A stretch of 64,000 nt of DNA from Halalkalibacter alkaliphilus (GCF_023555415.1 NZ_JAKRYL010000004.1:1-64000), one strand, 5' to 3'. Counted from the first letter of the stretch, positions 19,375 to 28,526 are shown. Numbers and translations are program-made. Notes: generated by a model from the letters alone, not told the origin.

Positions 19375-20018
19375 TGATTAAGATTGCACCTTCAATCTTA
19401 TCAGCTAATTTTGCTAACTTAGCTGAAGATATAAAAGATGTCGAGCAAGCTGGAGCAGATTATATTCATGTTGATGTTATGGATGGACATTTTGTTCCGA
19501 ACATTACAATTGGTCCGCTTGTTGTTGAGGCGATTCGTCCTATTACTGATTTACCGTTAGATGTTCATTTAATGATTGAAAATCCTGATGCCTATATTCC
19601 GCAGTTCGCAAAAGCGGGTGCTGATATCATTTCCGTTCATGTTGAAGCAACCCCACATTTACATAGAACGATTCATCTAATAAAGGAACAAGGTGTGAAA
19701 GCTGGGATCGTATTAAATCCTGCAACTCCAGTAGAGCTAATTGAACCAATATTAGATGAAGTTGATTTAGTTCTATTGATGACGGTTAACCCAGGGTTTG
19801 GAGGACAAAGATTTATAGATTCTGTTTTAACGAAGATTGAAAAGGTTTCTCAAATGGTTCAAAGCCGAGGCTTACAGGTTGAAATTGAAGTTGATGGAGG
19901 AGTAAATCCGAAAACCGCAAGGAAATGTGTTGAAGCAGGAGCAAATGTATTAGTTGCAGGATCAGCCATTTACAATCAAGAAAACCGTGCTATAGCAATA
20001 TCTGAAATTAGAGGATAA
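19374..20018 (+). CDS. rpe: Ribulose-phosphate 3-epimerase
   Basis: A 214-residue TIM-barrel enzyme interconverting ribulose 5-phosphate and xylulose 5-phosphate. Family motifs are APSILSA at the start, [12 protein letters not shown] with metal-binding His and Asp, [16 protein letters not shown] and EVDGGVN. It immediately follows rsgA as in B. subtilis. thiN, which I recall as the next gene in that species, is absent; a strong terminator follows instead. Confidence 0.97.
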   Translation: MIKIAPSILSANFANLAEDIKDVEQAGADYIHVDVMDGHFVPNITIGPLVVEAIRPITDLPLDVHLMIENPDAYIPQFAKAGADIISVHVEATPHLHRTIHLIKEQGVKAGIVLNPATPVELIEPILDEVDLVLLMTVNPGFGGQRFIDSVLTKIEKVSQMVQSRGLQVEIEVDGGVNPKTARKCVEAGANVLVAGSAIYNQENRAIAISEIRG

Positions 20019-20020
20019 CA

Positions 20021-20059
20021 AAAACAACATGCTCAAAAAGTAGAGCATGTTGTTTTTTT
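20021..20059 (+). terminator. Intrinsic terminator after rpe
   Basis: Arms aaaacaacatgctc (20021-20034) and gagcatgttgtttt (20043-20056) flank a short loop, with T's continuing to 20059. Confidence 0.9.
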
Positions 20060-20550
20060 GGGCTTTTTTTTAAGCAGACGAGCAAAGTGAATAAAGAAAA
20101 TTTCAAAAAAGGAAAAGCTCTAACTTATTTAAGTACATCGACTAAATCTTACGTCTAAGCCCATTGCCAAAGCTTCTTGAAAAGAAGTAGACATCGTTTT
20201 GTTTTAGTCGCTCCATTATGGACACGTTTGATTATTTTTAATGAAGATGAACATTCTTTTTCAACAGACATATATTGAGGTATAGGGCATATGCATAATG
20301 ATAAAGAGACAAGGATAATTTGCTCAAGCAAGGGTGTAACGTAGGTATGACATCATAAAAAAATAGGAATAGTTTGTCGTATCTAGATATATAAGTTTAA
20401 AAGGAGCAATTATTTTTATCCTTATCATTGATTCTTGTCTAAACAAAATGGCTTGATGGATAGGGGCACTTTGCTTCACGTCCTAGGTCGTGAGTCAAGT
20501 TTCTTTAACATTATCCCCGTGGTGGCTATTCACGTTGAGGAGGAGGAGCT
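20060..20550. other. 491-bp non-coding gap before spoVM
   Basis: No open reading frame with a plausible ribosome site, RNA gene or repeat is visible. It sits where thiN might be expected from B. subtilis. It ends in a short possible leader: tcacg/cgtga arms around tcctaggt near 20475-20495, then gaggaggaggag before spoVM. The spoVM promoter must lie here, but no convincing sigma-E match could be placed. Confidence 0.6.
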
Positions 20551-20631
20551 ATGAAATTCTACACGATCAAGCTACCTAAGTTTTTAGGTGGGTTTGTCAA
20601 GGCAGTATTGAACTCATTAAAAAAAGGGTAA
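20551..20631 (+). CDS. spoVM: SpoVM, stage V sporulation membrane-curvature peptide
   Basis: A 26-residue peptide, too short for usual gene finders. It begins MKFYTIKLPKFLGG, identical over its first 14 residues to B. subtilis SpoVM as I recall it, then diverges in the C-terminal half, ending LNSLKKG. SpoVM is an amphipathic helix that recognises the positive curvature of the forespore and anchors SpoIVA during spore coat assembly. The aggaggagg ribosome site is very strong. Pro9, important for localisation, is present. The position before convergent rpmB is the same as in B. subtilis. It marks the organism as an endospore former. Confidence 0.97.
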   Translation: MKFYTIKLPKFLGGFVKAVLNSLKKG

Positions 20632-20634
20632 AAC

Positions 20635-20663
20635 AAAAAAGCACCGTATATCGGTGCTTTTTT
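20635..20663. terminator. Bidirectional terminator between spoVM and rpmB
   Basis: An A6 run plus gcaccg (20635-20646) pairs with cggtgc plus a T6 run (20652-20663), loop tatat. The symmetry suits both convergent genes. Confidence 0.9.
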
Positions 20664-20690
20664 GTTAGAGTTGTGAATGAAATTCACAAC

Positions 20691-20879
20691 TTATACGCGT
20701 TCTACTTTACCAGACTTAAGTGCGCGAGTAGAAACGTACACACGTTTTGGTTTACCGTCTACTAAAATACGTACCTTTTGAACGTTTGCACCCCAACGGC
20801 GCTTCGTTTTATTAAGTGCGTGAGAGCGTTTGTTTCCCGTGCGAGCTTGTCTACCTGTAATATAACATTTACGTGCCAT
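20691..20879 (-). CDS. rpmB: 50S ribosomal protein L28
   Basis: A 62-residue L28 starting [10 protein letters not shown], with TGNKRSHA and [10 protein letters not shown] typical of the family. The ATG at 20879 gives the canonical length; upstream in-frame codons would add an unrelated 34-residue extension. A taaggagg ribosome site lies just upstream. It is transcribed alone and convergently with spoVM. The N-terminal Cys is the only cysteine visible, so this is the non-zinc-ribbon type. Confidence 0.97.
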   Translation of the reverse strand: MARKCYITGRQARTGNKRSHALNKTKRRWGANVQKVRILVDGKPKRVYVSTRALKSGKVERV

Positions 20880-20929
20880 GATATGCACCTCCTTATTCCC
20901 AATACAGACACTTGAAATCATACTTGAAT

Positions 20930-20958
20930 ATAGTAGCACAGCCCTTGGTATAATGCAA
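20930..20958 (-). promoter_or_regulatory. Sigma-A promoter of rpmB
   Basis: On the minus strand TTGCAT (20958-20953) and TACTAT (20935-20930) are separated by 17 bases, about 50 bases upstream of the start codon. Confidence 0.65.
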
Positions 20959-21099
20959 TAGCTTCCTAGAAACTTTATCAAGTAATCTTGCTTGACACTT
21001 GTGAAAAGTGCTTAGATTCGAATACGCTTTTAAATTGAGGTATATTATAGTAAAATGACTTTAGTGAATCAAGTTTGTCTTCGAGAGGGAGGAATGGGA

Positions 21100-21462
21100 A
21101 TGTCAATTGAAATGAAAACTCAACTAGGTGTTGTAGATGTTTCAAAGGATGTTGTTGCAACAATTGCTGGTGGAGCAGCTATTGATTGTTATGGAATCGT
21201 CGGAATGGCTTCTCAAAAGCAACTGAAAGATGGCCTTACCGATCTACTAGGGAAAGAAAATTTTCGTCGGGGAGTCGTCATTCGTGAAGACGAAGAACAA
21301 ATTCATATTGATATGTACATCATTGTCAGCTATGGAACAAAAATTTCTGAGGTGGCTTATAACGTACAAACAAAAGTTAAATATCAACTAGAACAAATGT
21401 TAGGGCTTGATGTTGATTCCGTGAACATCTTTGTTCAAGGTGTCCGCGTCACGAACCCGTAA
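21100..21462 (+). CDS. yloU: Asp23/Gls24 family protein YloU
   Basis: A 120-residue envelope-stress-type protein of the Asp23 family. The ATG at 21100 gives MSIEMKT, the N-terminus I recall for B. subtilis YloU; ATG 21094 and an upstream start at 21055 are weaker. Family signatures are IAGGAAIDCYGIVGMA and DMYIIVSYGTKISEVA. Exact function is unknown; in many Firmicutes it is paired with the fatty acid kinase FakA, as here, and members form membrane-associated assemblies. fakA begins 25 bases downstream. Confidence 0.94.
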   Translation: MSIEMKTQLGVVDVSKDVVATIAGGAAIDCYGIVGMASQKQLKDGLTDLLGKENFRRGVVIREDEEQIHIDMYIIVSYGTKISEVAYNVQTKVKYQLEQMLGLDVDSVNIFVQGVRVTNP

Positions 21463-21487
21463 GCGCTTAGTTAGGAGGAAAAAGTTC

Positions 21488-23179
21488 GTGGCAAAACAAA
21501 TTGAAGGTACGAAGCTTGCCTACATGTATATTGAAGGTGCAGCAAATTTATCGAGACATGTGAAAGTGGTGGACGCATTAAATGTATTTCCTGTTCCAGA
21601 TGGCGATACAGGTACAAATATGAATCTATCCATCACTTCAGGAGTAAAAGAAGTAAAGCAAAATATTCAAAATGACTCGAGTAAAGTAGCAGCTGCATTT
21701 GCAAAAGGATTACTAATGGGGGCAAGAGGAAATTCGGGGGTCATTCTTTCACAATTGTTTAGAGGGTTTTCTAAACAGGTTGAAGGCAAAGCGGAAATCA
21801 CGGCAAATGATTTAGCTGAAGCGTTTGAGCGTGGAGTTGAAACCGCATATAAAGCTGTTATGAAACCTGTTGAAGGAACGATCTTAACTGTTGCAAAGGA
21901 TGCTGCGAAACATGCAGTTAAAACTGCTAAAAAACATGATGATGTCGTTTATGTCATGGAAGAAACACTGAATGAAGCAAAAGCCTCTTTGAAACGCACA
22001 CCGGACTTACTACCTGTTTTAAAAGAAGTTGGGGTTGTTGATTCAGGTGGCCAAGGGTTGGTTTACATTTACGAAGGTTTCTTAGCGGTTTTAAAAGGAG
22101 AAGAGCTTTCTGAGGTATCAACTGCAGAAGAAATCTCAATGGATAATCTTGTGAAGATTGAACATCACAATGCTCAAAGTCATATGGCAACTGAGGATAT
22201 TGAGTTTGGGTTTTGTACGGAAGTGATGGTTCGAATTCAGGCCGAAAAAACACGGAAAAATCCATTTGTTGAAACAGAATTTAGAGAAGAATTAAGCGAG
22301 CTAGGTGATTCGCTTCTTGTTGTTTCAGATGATGATCTAATTAAAGTACATATCCACGCTGAACAGCCAGGTGAAGTATTAACAAAAGCCCAAAGGTATG
22401 GAGAATTAATTAATATAAAAATTGAAAACATGCGTGAACAACATACTCACCTTTTAGATGAAACGAAAGAAGCGTATGGTCAAGGATCAAGTGCTGATCT
22501 ACCTAATAAGGAAAAGGAAAAGAGTGAATTTGGTATTGTCACGGTCGCAATGGGAGATGGGATTGCCAATCTCTTTAAAGGCTTAGGTGCAGGAGTTGTC
22601 ATCGAGGGTGGACAAACAATGAACCCTAGTACGGAGGATATTGTTAATGCTATCGAAGAAGTTCATGCAGAAAAAGTGATTATCTTACCAAATAACGGAA
22701 ATATTATCATGGCCGCGGAACAAGCAGCTAAAGTCGTTGGAGAGAAAGCGGTAGTTGTACCATCGAAAACGGTTCCTCAAGGACTTGCAGCTCTTTTATC
22801 TTTTAACCCTACTCAAGGCTTAGAAGTCAATGCAGGTATGATGAAAGATGCGTTGTCAACCGTTAAATCAGGTCAAGTGACATTTGCCGTACGAGATACG
22901 AATATTGACGGTGTGGATATTAAAAAAGATGATTTTATGGGCATTGCTGAGAAGAAAATCGTAAGTTCGGGTCCGGATATCCTAGAGGTTACTAACCAAT
23001 TATTTAAACAAATGATTGATGATGAAAGTGAAATTGTTACAATTTTGCAAGGTGAAGATGCATCTGATGAGCAAACATCTACACTTGTCCAATTCATAGA
23101 AGAAGAGTTTCCGGATGTAGAAGTGGATGTGCACTTAGGTAATCAGCCCCTTTACTCATATATTATCTCGGTTGAGTAA
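21488..23179 (+). CDS. fakA: Fatty acid kinase subunit FakA (YloV, DAK domain)
   Basis: A 563-residue protein starting at GTG 21488, seven bases after ggagg. The N-terminal DhaL-like ATP-binding domain has NVFPVPDGDTGTNM and GARGNSGVILSQ. A middle domain (contains EDIEFGFCTEVMV) and a C-terminal DegV-like fold (GGQTMNPSTEDI) follow. FakA phosphorylates fatty acids delivered by FakB (DegV) carriers, feeding exogenous or recycled chains to PlsX/PlsY. A DegV gene follows directly, giving a complete kinase-carrier pair. Confidence 0.95.
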   Translation: MAKQIEGTKLAYMYIEGAANLSRHVKVVDALNVFPVPDGDTGTNMNLSITSGVKEVKQNIQNDSSKVAAAFAKGLLMGARGNSGVILSQLFRGFSKQVEGKAEITANDLAEAFERGVETAYKAVMKPVEGTILTVAKDAAKHAVKTAKKHDDVVYVMEETLNEAKASLKRTPDLLPVLKEVGVVDSGGQGLVYIYEGFLAVLKGEELSEVSTAEEISMDNLVKIEHHNAQSHMATEDIEFGFCTEVMVRIQAEKTRKNPFVETEFREELSELGDSLLVVSDDDLIKVHIHAEQPGEVLTKAQRYGELINIKIENMREQHTHLLDETKEAYGQGSSADLPNKEKEKSEFGIVTVAMGDGIANLFKGLGAGVVIEGGQTMNPSTEDIVNAIEEVHAEKVIILPNNGNIIMAAEQAAKVVGEKAVVVPSKTVPQGLAALLSFNPTQGLEVNAGMMKDALSTVKSGQVTFAVRDTNIDGVDIKKDDFMGIAEKKIVSSGPDILEVTNQLFKQMIDDESEIVTILQGEDASDEQTSTLVQFIEEEFPDVEVDVHLGNQPLYSYIISVE

Positions 23180-23203
23180 AGGTAGAGTGAAGGAGGGTTT
23201 CGT

Positions 23204-24058
23204 GTGCCAAATGTTAAAATTGTAACAGATAGTACAGCAGATATACCGGCTGATTTAGCCGAACAGTTAGGAATTACAGTTGTCCCATTGAATGTAATCT
23301 TCTCTGAAACGGAATCGTATGAAGATGGAGTCACACTTACAGCTGACGAATTTTATAAAAAGGTAAAAGCGTCTAACACGATTCCATCTACGTCTCAACC
23401 TACGCCTTATCAGTTTGAAGAAGTGTACCGTTCACTATTAAATGATGGCGAAAGCAAGATTATTTCCATTCACATATCATCCAAAATGAGTGGGACGTAT
23501 CAAGCGGCAACGATTGCGAAACAGTCGATGGAAGAAGATGAATCGATTCATGTTATTGATTCGAAGCGTGCATCCTACGGTATTGGAATTATTGTCACAG
23601 AGATTGCTAAATTGGCAAAAGAGGGATATTCGTTAGAGCAATGTCAAGCAAGGTTAGATGAATTATTACATGATACAAATTTGTTTTTTATGGTAGATAC
23701 ACTTGAATATCTACAGAAAAATGGACGAATTGGAAAAGCGTCTGCTGTGCTTGGTTCTATGCTGAAAATTAAACCGATCTTATCTCTAACCGATGAAGGG
23801 GAAGTGTACTCGTTCGAAAAAGCACGTGGACAAAAGAAGGCGATGACCCGAATTATTGAGGTTTTAAAAGAGAAGTATGGATCTGGCCCTGTTCATGTTG
23901 GGATCTCTCATGCAATGAACGAAACACTAGCTGAGGAAATGGTTGAGAGAATTAAAGCGGAGTTTGTTGTAGAAAGTGATGTAGTTACATCGATAGGAGC
24001 TGTTATAGGGGCACATGTAGGGCCGGGGACGGTTTCGATTGTTATGACAAAAGCTTGA
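23204..24058 (+). CDS. DegV-family fatty acid-binding protein (FakB-like)
   Basis: A 284-residue DegV protein. It starts at GTG 23204 after gaaggaggg and reads PNVKIVTDSTADIP, the typical DegV opening. TSQPTPYQF, the SSKMSGTYQAA segment that cradles the carboxylate and the C-terminal IGAVIGAHVGPG motif are present. FakB proteins hold a fatty acid for phosphorylation by FakA. It lies 24 bases after fakA, so the partner assignment is strong by context. Acyl specificity cannot be read. Confidence 0.92.
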   Translation: MPNVKIVTDSTADIPADLAEQLGITVVPLNVIFSETESYEDGVTLTADEFYKKVKASNTIPSTSQPTPYQFEEVYRSLLNDGESKIISIHISSKMSGTYQAATIAKQSMEEDESIHVIDSKRASYGIGIIVTEIAKLAKEGYSLEQCQARLDELLHDTNLFFMVDTLEYLQKNGRIGKASAVLGSMLKIKPILSLTDEGEVYSFEKARGQKKAMTRIIEVLKEKYGSGPVHVGISHAMNETLAEEMVERIKAEFVVESDVVTSIGAVIGAHVGPGTVSIVMTKA

Positions 24059-24072
24059 TTAATTGATAATAT

Positions 24073-24203
24073 GAGGGTGACTCATGTAAAGATGTCTGAC
24101 CTCTAGTGTGCAATAGATGACGAAATGCGATGTATTTTTGTTGTTTTTATTGTTTTCGCTAGTCGTTGACTCTACCTGGGTCACCTTTTATTTTTTATTT
24201 TAA
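24073..24203 (+). terminator. Degenerate palindromic element with T-rich tail after the degV gene
   Basis: gagggtgactc (24073-24083) partly pairs with gggtcaccttt (24179-24189), followed by a T-rich tail. The internal segment ctgacctctagtgtgcaa resembles cttacctctagtacacaa in the 52944-53024 element. Probably a decayed copy of the same palindrome acting as a terminator. Confidence 0.55.
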
Positions 24204-24235
24204 ATAGCGGAAATAGGATAACAGGAGGTTATCGT

Positions 24236-24898
24236 ATGAAGTATCGTACGGTCTTTGATATTATCGGGCCTGTGATGATAGGTCCATCTAGCTCGCATAC
24301 AGCGGGGGCAGCTAGGATTGGCAGAGTAGCACGCACATTATTTGGACAAAAACCTGAACAGGCAGATATTTATTTTTATGGTTCGTTTGCTAAGACTTTT
24401 AAAGGACACGGTACAGATGTTGCTATCGTAGGTGGAATTTTAGATTTTGATACGTTTGATTCTCGTATTACACAAGCTTTGACTATTGCAAAAGAAGAAA
24501 TGATTCAAGTGAAATTCTATGAAGAAGAAGCCATTACTGATCACCCTAATACAGCAAGAGTTGTTCTAACTAAAGGGGAAGACAAGATAGAGCTTGTTGG
24601 AATTTCAATTGGCGGTGGGAAAATAGAAATTATTGAATTAAACGGTTTTGTCCTTCGATTATCAGGGAATCATCCAGCGATATTAGTTGTACACAATGAT
24701 CGGTACGGTGTTATTGCTAGTGTCTCAAATGTTCTAGCTAAATATGAAATAAATATTGGTCATATGGAAGTATCACGAAAAGAACGAGGGAAAGAAGCAT
24801 TAATGGTGATTGAAGTAGATCAAAATGTTGAAGATTCGCTACTAGTAGAGTTAGAAAGATTACCGAACATCATGAAGGTAACGAAAATTCATGATTAA
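24236..24898 (+). CDS. sdaAB: L-serine dehydratase, beta subunit
   Basis: A 220-residue subunit of the iron-sulfur L-serine deaminase, which converts serine to pyruvate and ammonia. The N-terminal domain shows SSSHTAGAARIG and GSFAKTFKGHGTD. A C-terminal ACT domain begins LVVHNDRYGVIASVSNVL and probably senses serine. An aggaggt ribosome site is present. sdaAA follows after 32 bases, as in B. subtilis. Confidence 0.96.
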   Translation: MKYRTVFDIIGPVMIGPSSSHTAGAARIGRVARTLFGQKPEQADIYFYGSFAKTFKGHGTDVAIVGGILDFDTFDSRITQALTIAKEEMIQVKFYEEEAITDHPNTARVVLTKGEDKIELVGISIGGGKIEIIELNGFVLRLSGNHPAILVVHNDRYGVIASVSNVLAKYEINIGHMEVSRKERGKEALMVIEVDQNVEDSLLVELERLPNIMKVTKIHD

Positions 24899-24930
24899 TA
24901 TAAAAACTATGAATTTGGAGGTGGCTTTTC

Positions 24931-25818
24931 ATGTTTAAAAATGTAGCTGAATTAGTTGAGATAGCAGAATCAACGAGCAAATCCATTTCAGAAGTAATGA
25001 TTGAACAAGAGATGGAAGTAACAGGTCGAACACGTAAAGAAATAAGAGACCAAATGCTAAAAAATCTGAATGTCATGAAAGCAGCTGTCGAGCGCGGCAT
25101 TACTGAGAAGGTTCGTTCCGTATCAGGATTAACGGGCGGAGATGCTGTACTTCTTCAAGAATACATTAAAAAAGGGCAATATTTATCAAGTGAGACAGTA
25201 TTAGATGCGGTTAGTAAAGCTGTAGCAACAAACGAAGTAAATGCTGCGATGGGGACGATTTGTGCAACTCCTACTGCAGGATCAGCGGGAGTAGTTCCGG
25301 GTGTTTTATTTGGGGTGACAAAGAAATTAAAACCGACCGATGAACAAATGGTCAACTACTTATTTGTAGCTGGGGCATTTGGCTTTGTCGTTGCAAATAA
25401 TGCATCGATCTCCGGTGCAGCTGGAGGGTGTCAAGCTGAAGTCGGTTCAGCTACTGGGATGGCAGCTGCTGCATTAGTAGAGTTAGCAGGGGGAACACCG
25501 AGTCAGTCTGCAGAAGCAATGGCTATAGCTTTGAAAAATATGTTGGGGCTAGTCTGTGATCCTGTCGCAGGGCTTGTGGAAGTTCCTTGTGTGAAGCGAA
25601 ATGCTATTGGTGCGTCCATTGCAATTGTTGCTGCTGATATGGCTCTTGCTGGAATTACAAGCCGAATTCCTTGTGATGAGGTAATTGACGCTATGTATAA
25701 GATCGGCCAGACGATGCCTGAAGCTTTACGAGAAACGGCACAAGGAGGGTTAGCAGCGACACCGACAGGGCGTGAACTTGAGGCAAAGATCTACGGGGTG
25801 TCGCTAGATAAAAAATGA
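24931..25818 (+). CDS. sdaAA: L-serine dehydratase, alpha subunit
   Basis: A 295-residue catalytic subunit. Three cysteines expected to ligate the 4Fe-4S cluster are visible in SGAAGGCQAEVG, GLVCDPVAG and EVPCVKRNA. GTICATPTAGSAG is also characteristic. With SdaAB it forms the type-2 serine dehydratase. The stop overlaps the recG ATG by four bases. Confidence 0.96.
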   Translation: MFKNVAELVEIAESTSKSISEVMIEQEMEVTGRTRKEIRDQMLKNLNVMKAAVERGITEKVRSVSGLTGGDAVLLQEYIKKGQYLSSETVLDAVSKAVATNEVNAAMGTICATPTAGSAGVVPGVLFGVTKKLKPTDEQMVNYLFVAGAFGFVVANNASISGAAGGCQAEVGSATGMAAAALVELAGGTPSQSAEAMAIALKNMLGLVCDPVAGLVEVPCVKRNAIGASIAIVAADMALAGITSRIPCDEVIDAMYKIGQTMPEALRETAQGGLAATPTGRELEAKIYGVSLDKK

Positions 25819-27863
25819 ATGAAGCAATGAATAGACCAGTTTTAGATGTGAATGGAATTGGCGAGGAGACAGCTAAGCAACTACAAGGATTGCGTATTTT
25901 TACAGTTGGTGATTTATTAGAACACTTCCCGTTTCGTTATGAAGACTATCAATTAAAAGATCTTCATGATGTGAAGCATGAGGAGCGAGTGACTGTAAGT
26001 GGAATTGTACAAAGTGAACCATCAGTTAGGTATTTTGGAAAGAAGAAAAACCGATTATCTTTTCGGTTTCTAGTTAATCGGATCCTCATTACGGTAACGT
26101 TTTTTAACCGTGCCTTTTTAAAAAGTCAGATTGCAGTAGGTTCAGAACTAACCATTACGGGGAAGTGGGATCAGCACAGGATGACAATTACTGGTAGTGA
26201 AATGTATAAAGGACGTGAAGAAAGAGAACAGACAATTTCTCCTATCTATTCAGTTTCAGGAAAATTAACGATAAAAGCAATGCGAAAGTTTATCTACCAA
26301 GCAATGAATCAATTTGGTGGAGAAATTTATGACATTCTGCCATCGGACCTGTTACAACAATATAGGCTACCAACTAAAAAAGAAGCTCTTTCTATGCTGC
26401 ATTTTCCCCCAAATGCTGAATCAATGAAACATGCAAGGAGAAGAATGGTCTATGAGGAATTTCTATTATTCCAGTTAAAAATGCAAGCTTTTCGTAAGGA
26501 GAACAGAGATCGAACAAATGGACGTGCCCTTCTTGTTCCAAAGGGAGAAATAGAGGAGTTTATTAAGCAGTTGCCATTTCCGCTGACAGGTGCACAAAAA
26601 CGTGTTGTTAATGAAATAATAGGAGATATTCAATCAAACTATCGGATGAATCGCTTATTGCAAGGGGATGTTGGTTCTGGGAAAACGGTCGTTGCGGCAG
26701 TATGTATGTATGCAGTTATTCGAGCAGGCTATCAAGCGGCATTAATGGTGCCAACAGAAATACTAGCTGAGCAGCATGTTCAATCACTAAAAGCTTTGTT
26801 AGAACCATTTGAAATTCAGGTGGAGCTCTTGTCAGGTTCAGTAAAAGGAAAGAAGAGAGCTGAGCGACTGGCGATGCTAGAAAGCGGAGAGCTGTCACTA
26901 GTTGTCGGGACACATGCGTTAATTCAAGACGATGTTAAATTTAATAATTTAGGATTGGTCATTACAGATGAACAACATCGATTTGGAGTGGAACAAAGGC
27001 GAGTTTTGCGTGATAAGGGAGAAAATCCGGATGTACTTTTTATGACGGCAACCCCAATTCCTCGTACATTAGCAATTTCAGTGTTTGGAGATATGGATGT
27101 GTCTATCATTGATGAAATGCCAGCTGGCAGGAAGCAAATTGAAACGTATTGGGCTAAACCCGATATGCTTGAGAGAGTGCTTGACTTCATTGAAAAAGAA
27201 CTTAAGGCGGGTAGGCAAGCTTATGTTATCTGCCCTTTAATTGAAGAGTCTGAAAAGCTTGATGTACAAAATGCGATTGATGTCCATATGATTCTTGAGC
27301 AGCATTTCAAAGGAAAGTGGAAAGTTGGTTTAATGCATGGACGTTTGCATCCTACAGAAAAAGACGCTGTCATGGAATCGTTTAGTAAAAATGAAACGCA
27401 AATATTAGTATCAACGACTGTTGTAGAGGTTGGGGTTAATGTACCTAATGCTACGGTTATGGTTATTTATGATGCCGAGAGATTCGGGTTAGCTCAGCTA
27501 CATCAACTGAGAGGGAGGGTTGGACGTGGTGAGGCTCAATCGTATTGTATCTTATTAGCGGATCCTAAATCAGAAGTAGGTAAAGAAAGAATGAAGATTA
27601 TGACCGAAACGAACGATGGGTTTGTCCTTTCTGAACGTGATTTGGAGCTTAGAGGACCTGGAGATTTTTTTGGTTCAAAACAAAGTGGGTTACCTGATTT
27701 TAAGGTGGCAGATGTCGTACATGATTATAGGGCGTTAGAGGTGGCAAGACAAGATGCAGTAAAATTAATTCATTCTAATGAGTTTTGGGTAAACAAATGC
27801 TATGAAGGCTTGCGACATTATATTGAGGAACAAGGTGTGTTAAATGGTCAAAAAATTGATTGA
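25815..27863 (+). CDS. recG: ATP-dependent DNA helicase RecG
   Basis: A 682-residue fork-reversal helicase. The N-terminal wedge/OB domain (about 1-160, KHEERVTVSGIV) is followed by the helicase core with P-loop GDVGSGKT at about 284, DEQH near 384, and motif VI QLRGRVGRG. RecG remodels stalled forks and branched recombination intermediates. The start may be ATG 25815 or an in-frame ATG 12 bases later. The gene ends just before the fapR promoter; its stop is four bases upstream of the -35 element. Confidence 0.96.
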   Translation: MNEAMNRPVLDVNGIGEETAKQLQGLRIFTVGDLLEHFPFRYEDYQLKDLHDVKHEERVTVSGIVQSEPSVRYFGKKKNRLSFRFLVNRILITVTFFNRAFLKSQIAVGSELTITGKWDQHRMTITGSEMYKGREEREQTISPIYSVSGKLTIKAMRKFIYQAMNQFGGEIYDILPSDLLQQYRLPTKKEALSMLHFPPNAESMKHARRRMVYEEFLLFQLKMQAFRKENRDRTNGRALLVPKGEIEEFIKQLPFPLTGAQKRVVNEIIGDIQSNYRMNRLLQGDVGSGKTVVAAVCMYAVIRAGYQAALMVPTEILAEQHVQSLKALLEPFEIQVELLSGSVKGKKRAERLAMLESGELSLVVGTHALIQDDVKFNNLGLVITDEQHRFGVEQRRVLRDKGENPDVLFMTATPIPRTLAISVFGDMDVSIIDEMPAGRKQIETYWAKPDMLERVLDFIEKELKAGRQAYVICPLIEESEKLDVQNAIDVHMILEQHFKGKWKVGLMHGRLHPTEKDAVMESFSKNETQILVSTTVVEVGVNVPNATVMVIYDAERFGLAQLHQLRGRVGRGEAQSYCILLADPKSEVGKERMKIMTETNDGFVLSERDLELRGPGDFFGSKQSGLPDFKVADVVHDYRALEVARQDAVKLIHSNEFWVNKCYEGLRHYIEEQGVLNGQKID

Positions 27864-27866
27864 CTA

Positions 27867-27915
27867 TTGAAATCAGTGAAAAGCAATTATATACTACTCT
27901 TAGGACCTAGTCATA
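27867..27915 (+). promoter_or_regulatory. fapR promoter with FapR operator
   Basis: TTGAAA (27867-27872) and TATACT (27890-27895) with a 17-base spacer form a sigma-A promoter. Directly downstream TTAGGACCTAGTCATA (27900-27915) closely resembles the FapR box recalled from B. subtilis (TTAGTACCTAGTCTTA). This predicts autorepression relieved by malonyl-CoA. Confidence 0.8.
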
Positions 27916-27947
27916 TATTCAATGAGCAAAAGTGGGCGGTGTAAGCC

Positions 27948-28526
27948 ATGAAACGAAAAAAAAAGGAAAGACAGGAACTCTTGAAAGAGACATTAGAAGA
28001 AAATCCTTTTATGACCGATGAAGATCTTGCTGATCGATTTTCTGTGAGTATTCAAACTATCCGCCTTGATCGATTAGAATTAGCAATTCCTGAATTGCGT
28101 GAAAGAATTAAAGGTGTCGCAAAAAAACAACTGGATGATGTAAAAGCTCTTTCTCCTGAGGAAGTAATTGGAGAAATTGTGGATCTTCAGCTTGATGAAC
28201 GTGCGATATCGATATTAGACGTCCGAAAAGAACATGTTTTTTCGAGGTCAGGTATTGCGCGAGGACATCACTTATTTGCCCAGGCCAATTCGCTCGCTGT
28301 AGCTATTATAAATGATGAAATGGCCCTTACTAGAAAGGCTACGATTCGATTTACTAGACAAGTACAAGCGGGAGAAAGAGTAATCGCTAAAGCGAAGGTA
28401 ACTGGTACTGAAAAAGAGAGGACGACTGTTGACGTACGAAGTTATGTTGAACAGGAGCTCGTTTTTTCAGGGGAATTCGTCATGTTCCGGACAAATGAAA
28501 GAGAGTCGAGAAGGAGAGAGTCCTAA
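27948..28526 (+). CDS. fapR: Transcription factor FapR, lipid synthesis repressor
   Basis: A 192-residue regulator. An N-terminal DeoR-like HTH (about 1-65; [14 protein letters not shown]) is joined to a C-terminal hot-dog fold that binds malonyl-CoA ([14 protein letters not shown]). FapR represses fap and fab genes when malonyl-CoA is low. It heads the plsX-fabD-fabG operon and has its own operator at 27900-27915. The stop shares a base with the plsX start. Confidence 0.95.
   Translation: MKRKKKERQELLKETLEENPFMTDEDLADRFSVSIQTIRLDRLELAIPELRERIKGVAKKQLDDVKALSPEEVIGEIVDLQLDERAISILDVRKEHVFSRSGIARGHHLFAQANSLAVAIINDEMALTRKATIRFTRQVQAGERVIAKAKVTGTEKERTTVDVRSYVEQELVFSGEFVMFRTNERESRRRES

Noticed and set aside
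20269-20301. Sigma-E promoter for spoVM (catatatt and cataatga)
   Set aside because: Spacing of 12 or 17 bases does not fit the 14-15 usual for sigma-E, and the site is about 250 bases from spoVM.
20060-20550. thiN pseudogene
   Set aside because: No recognisable thiamine pyrophosphokinase fragment in the frames I read.
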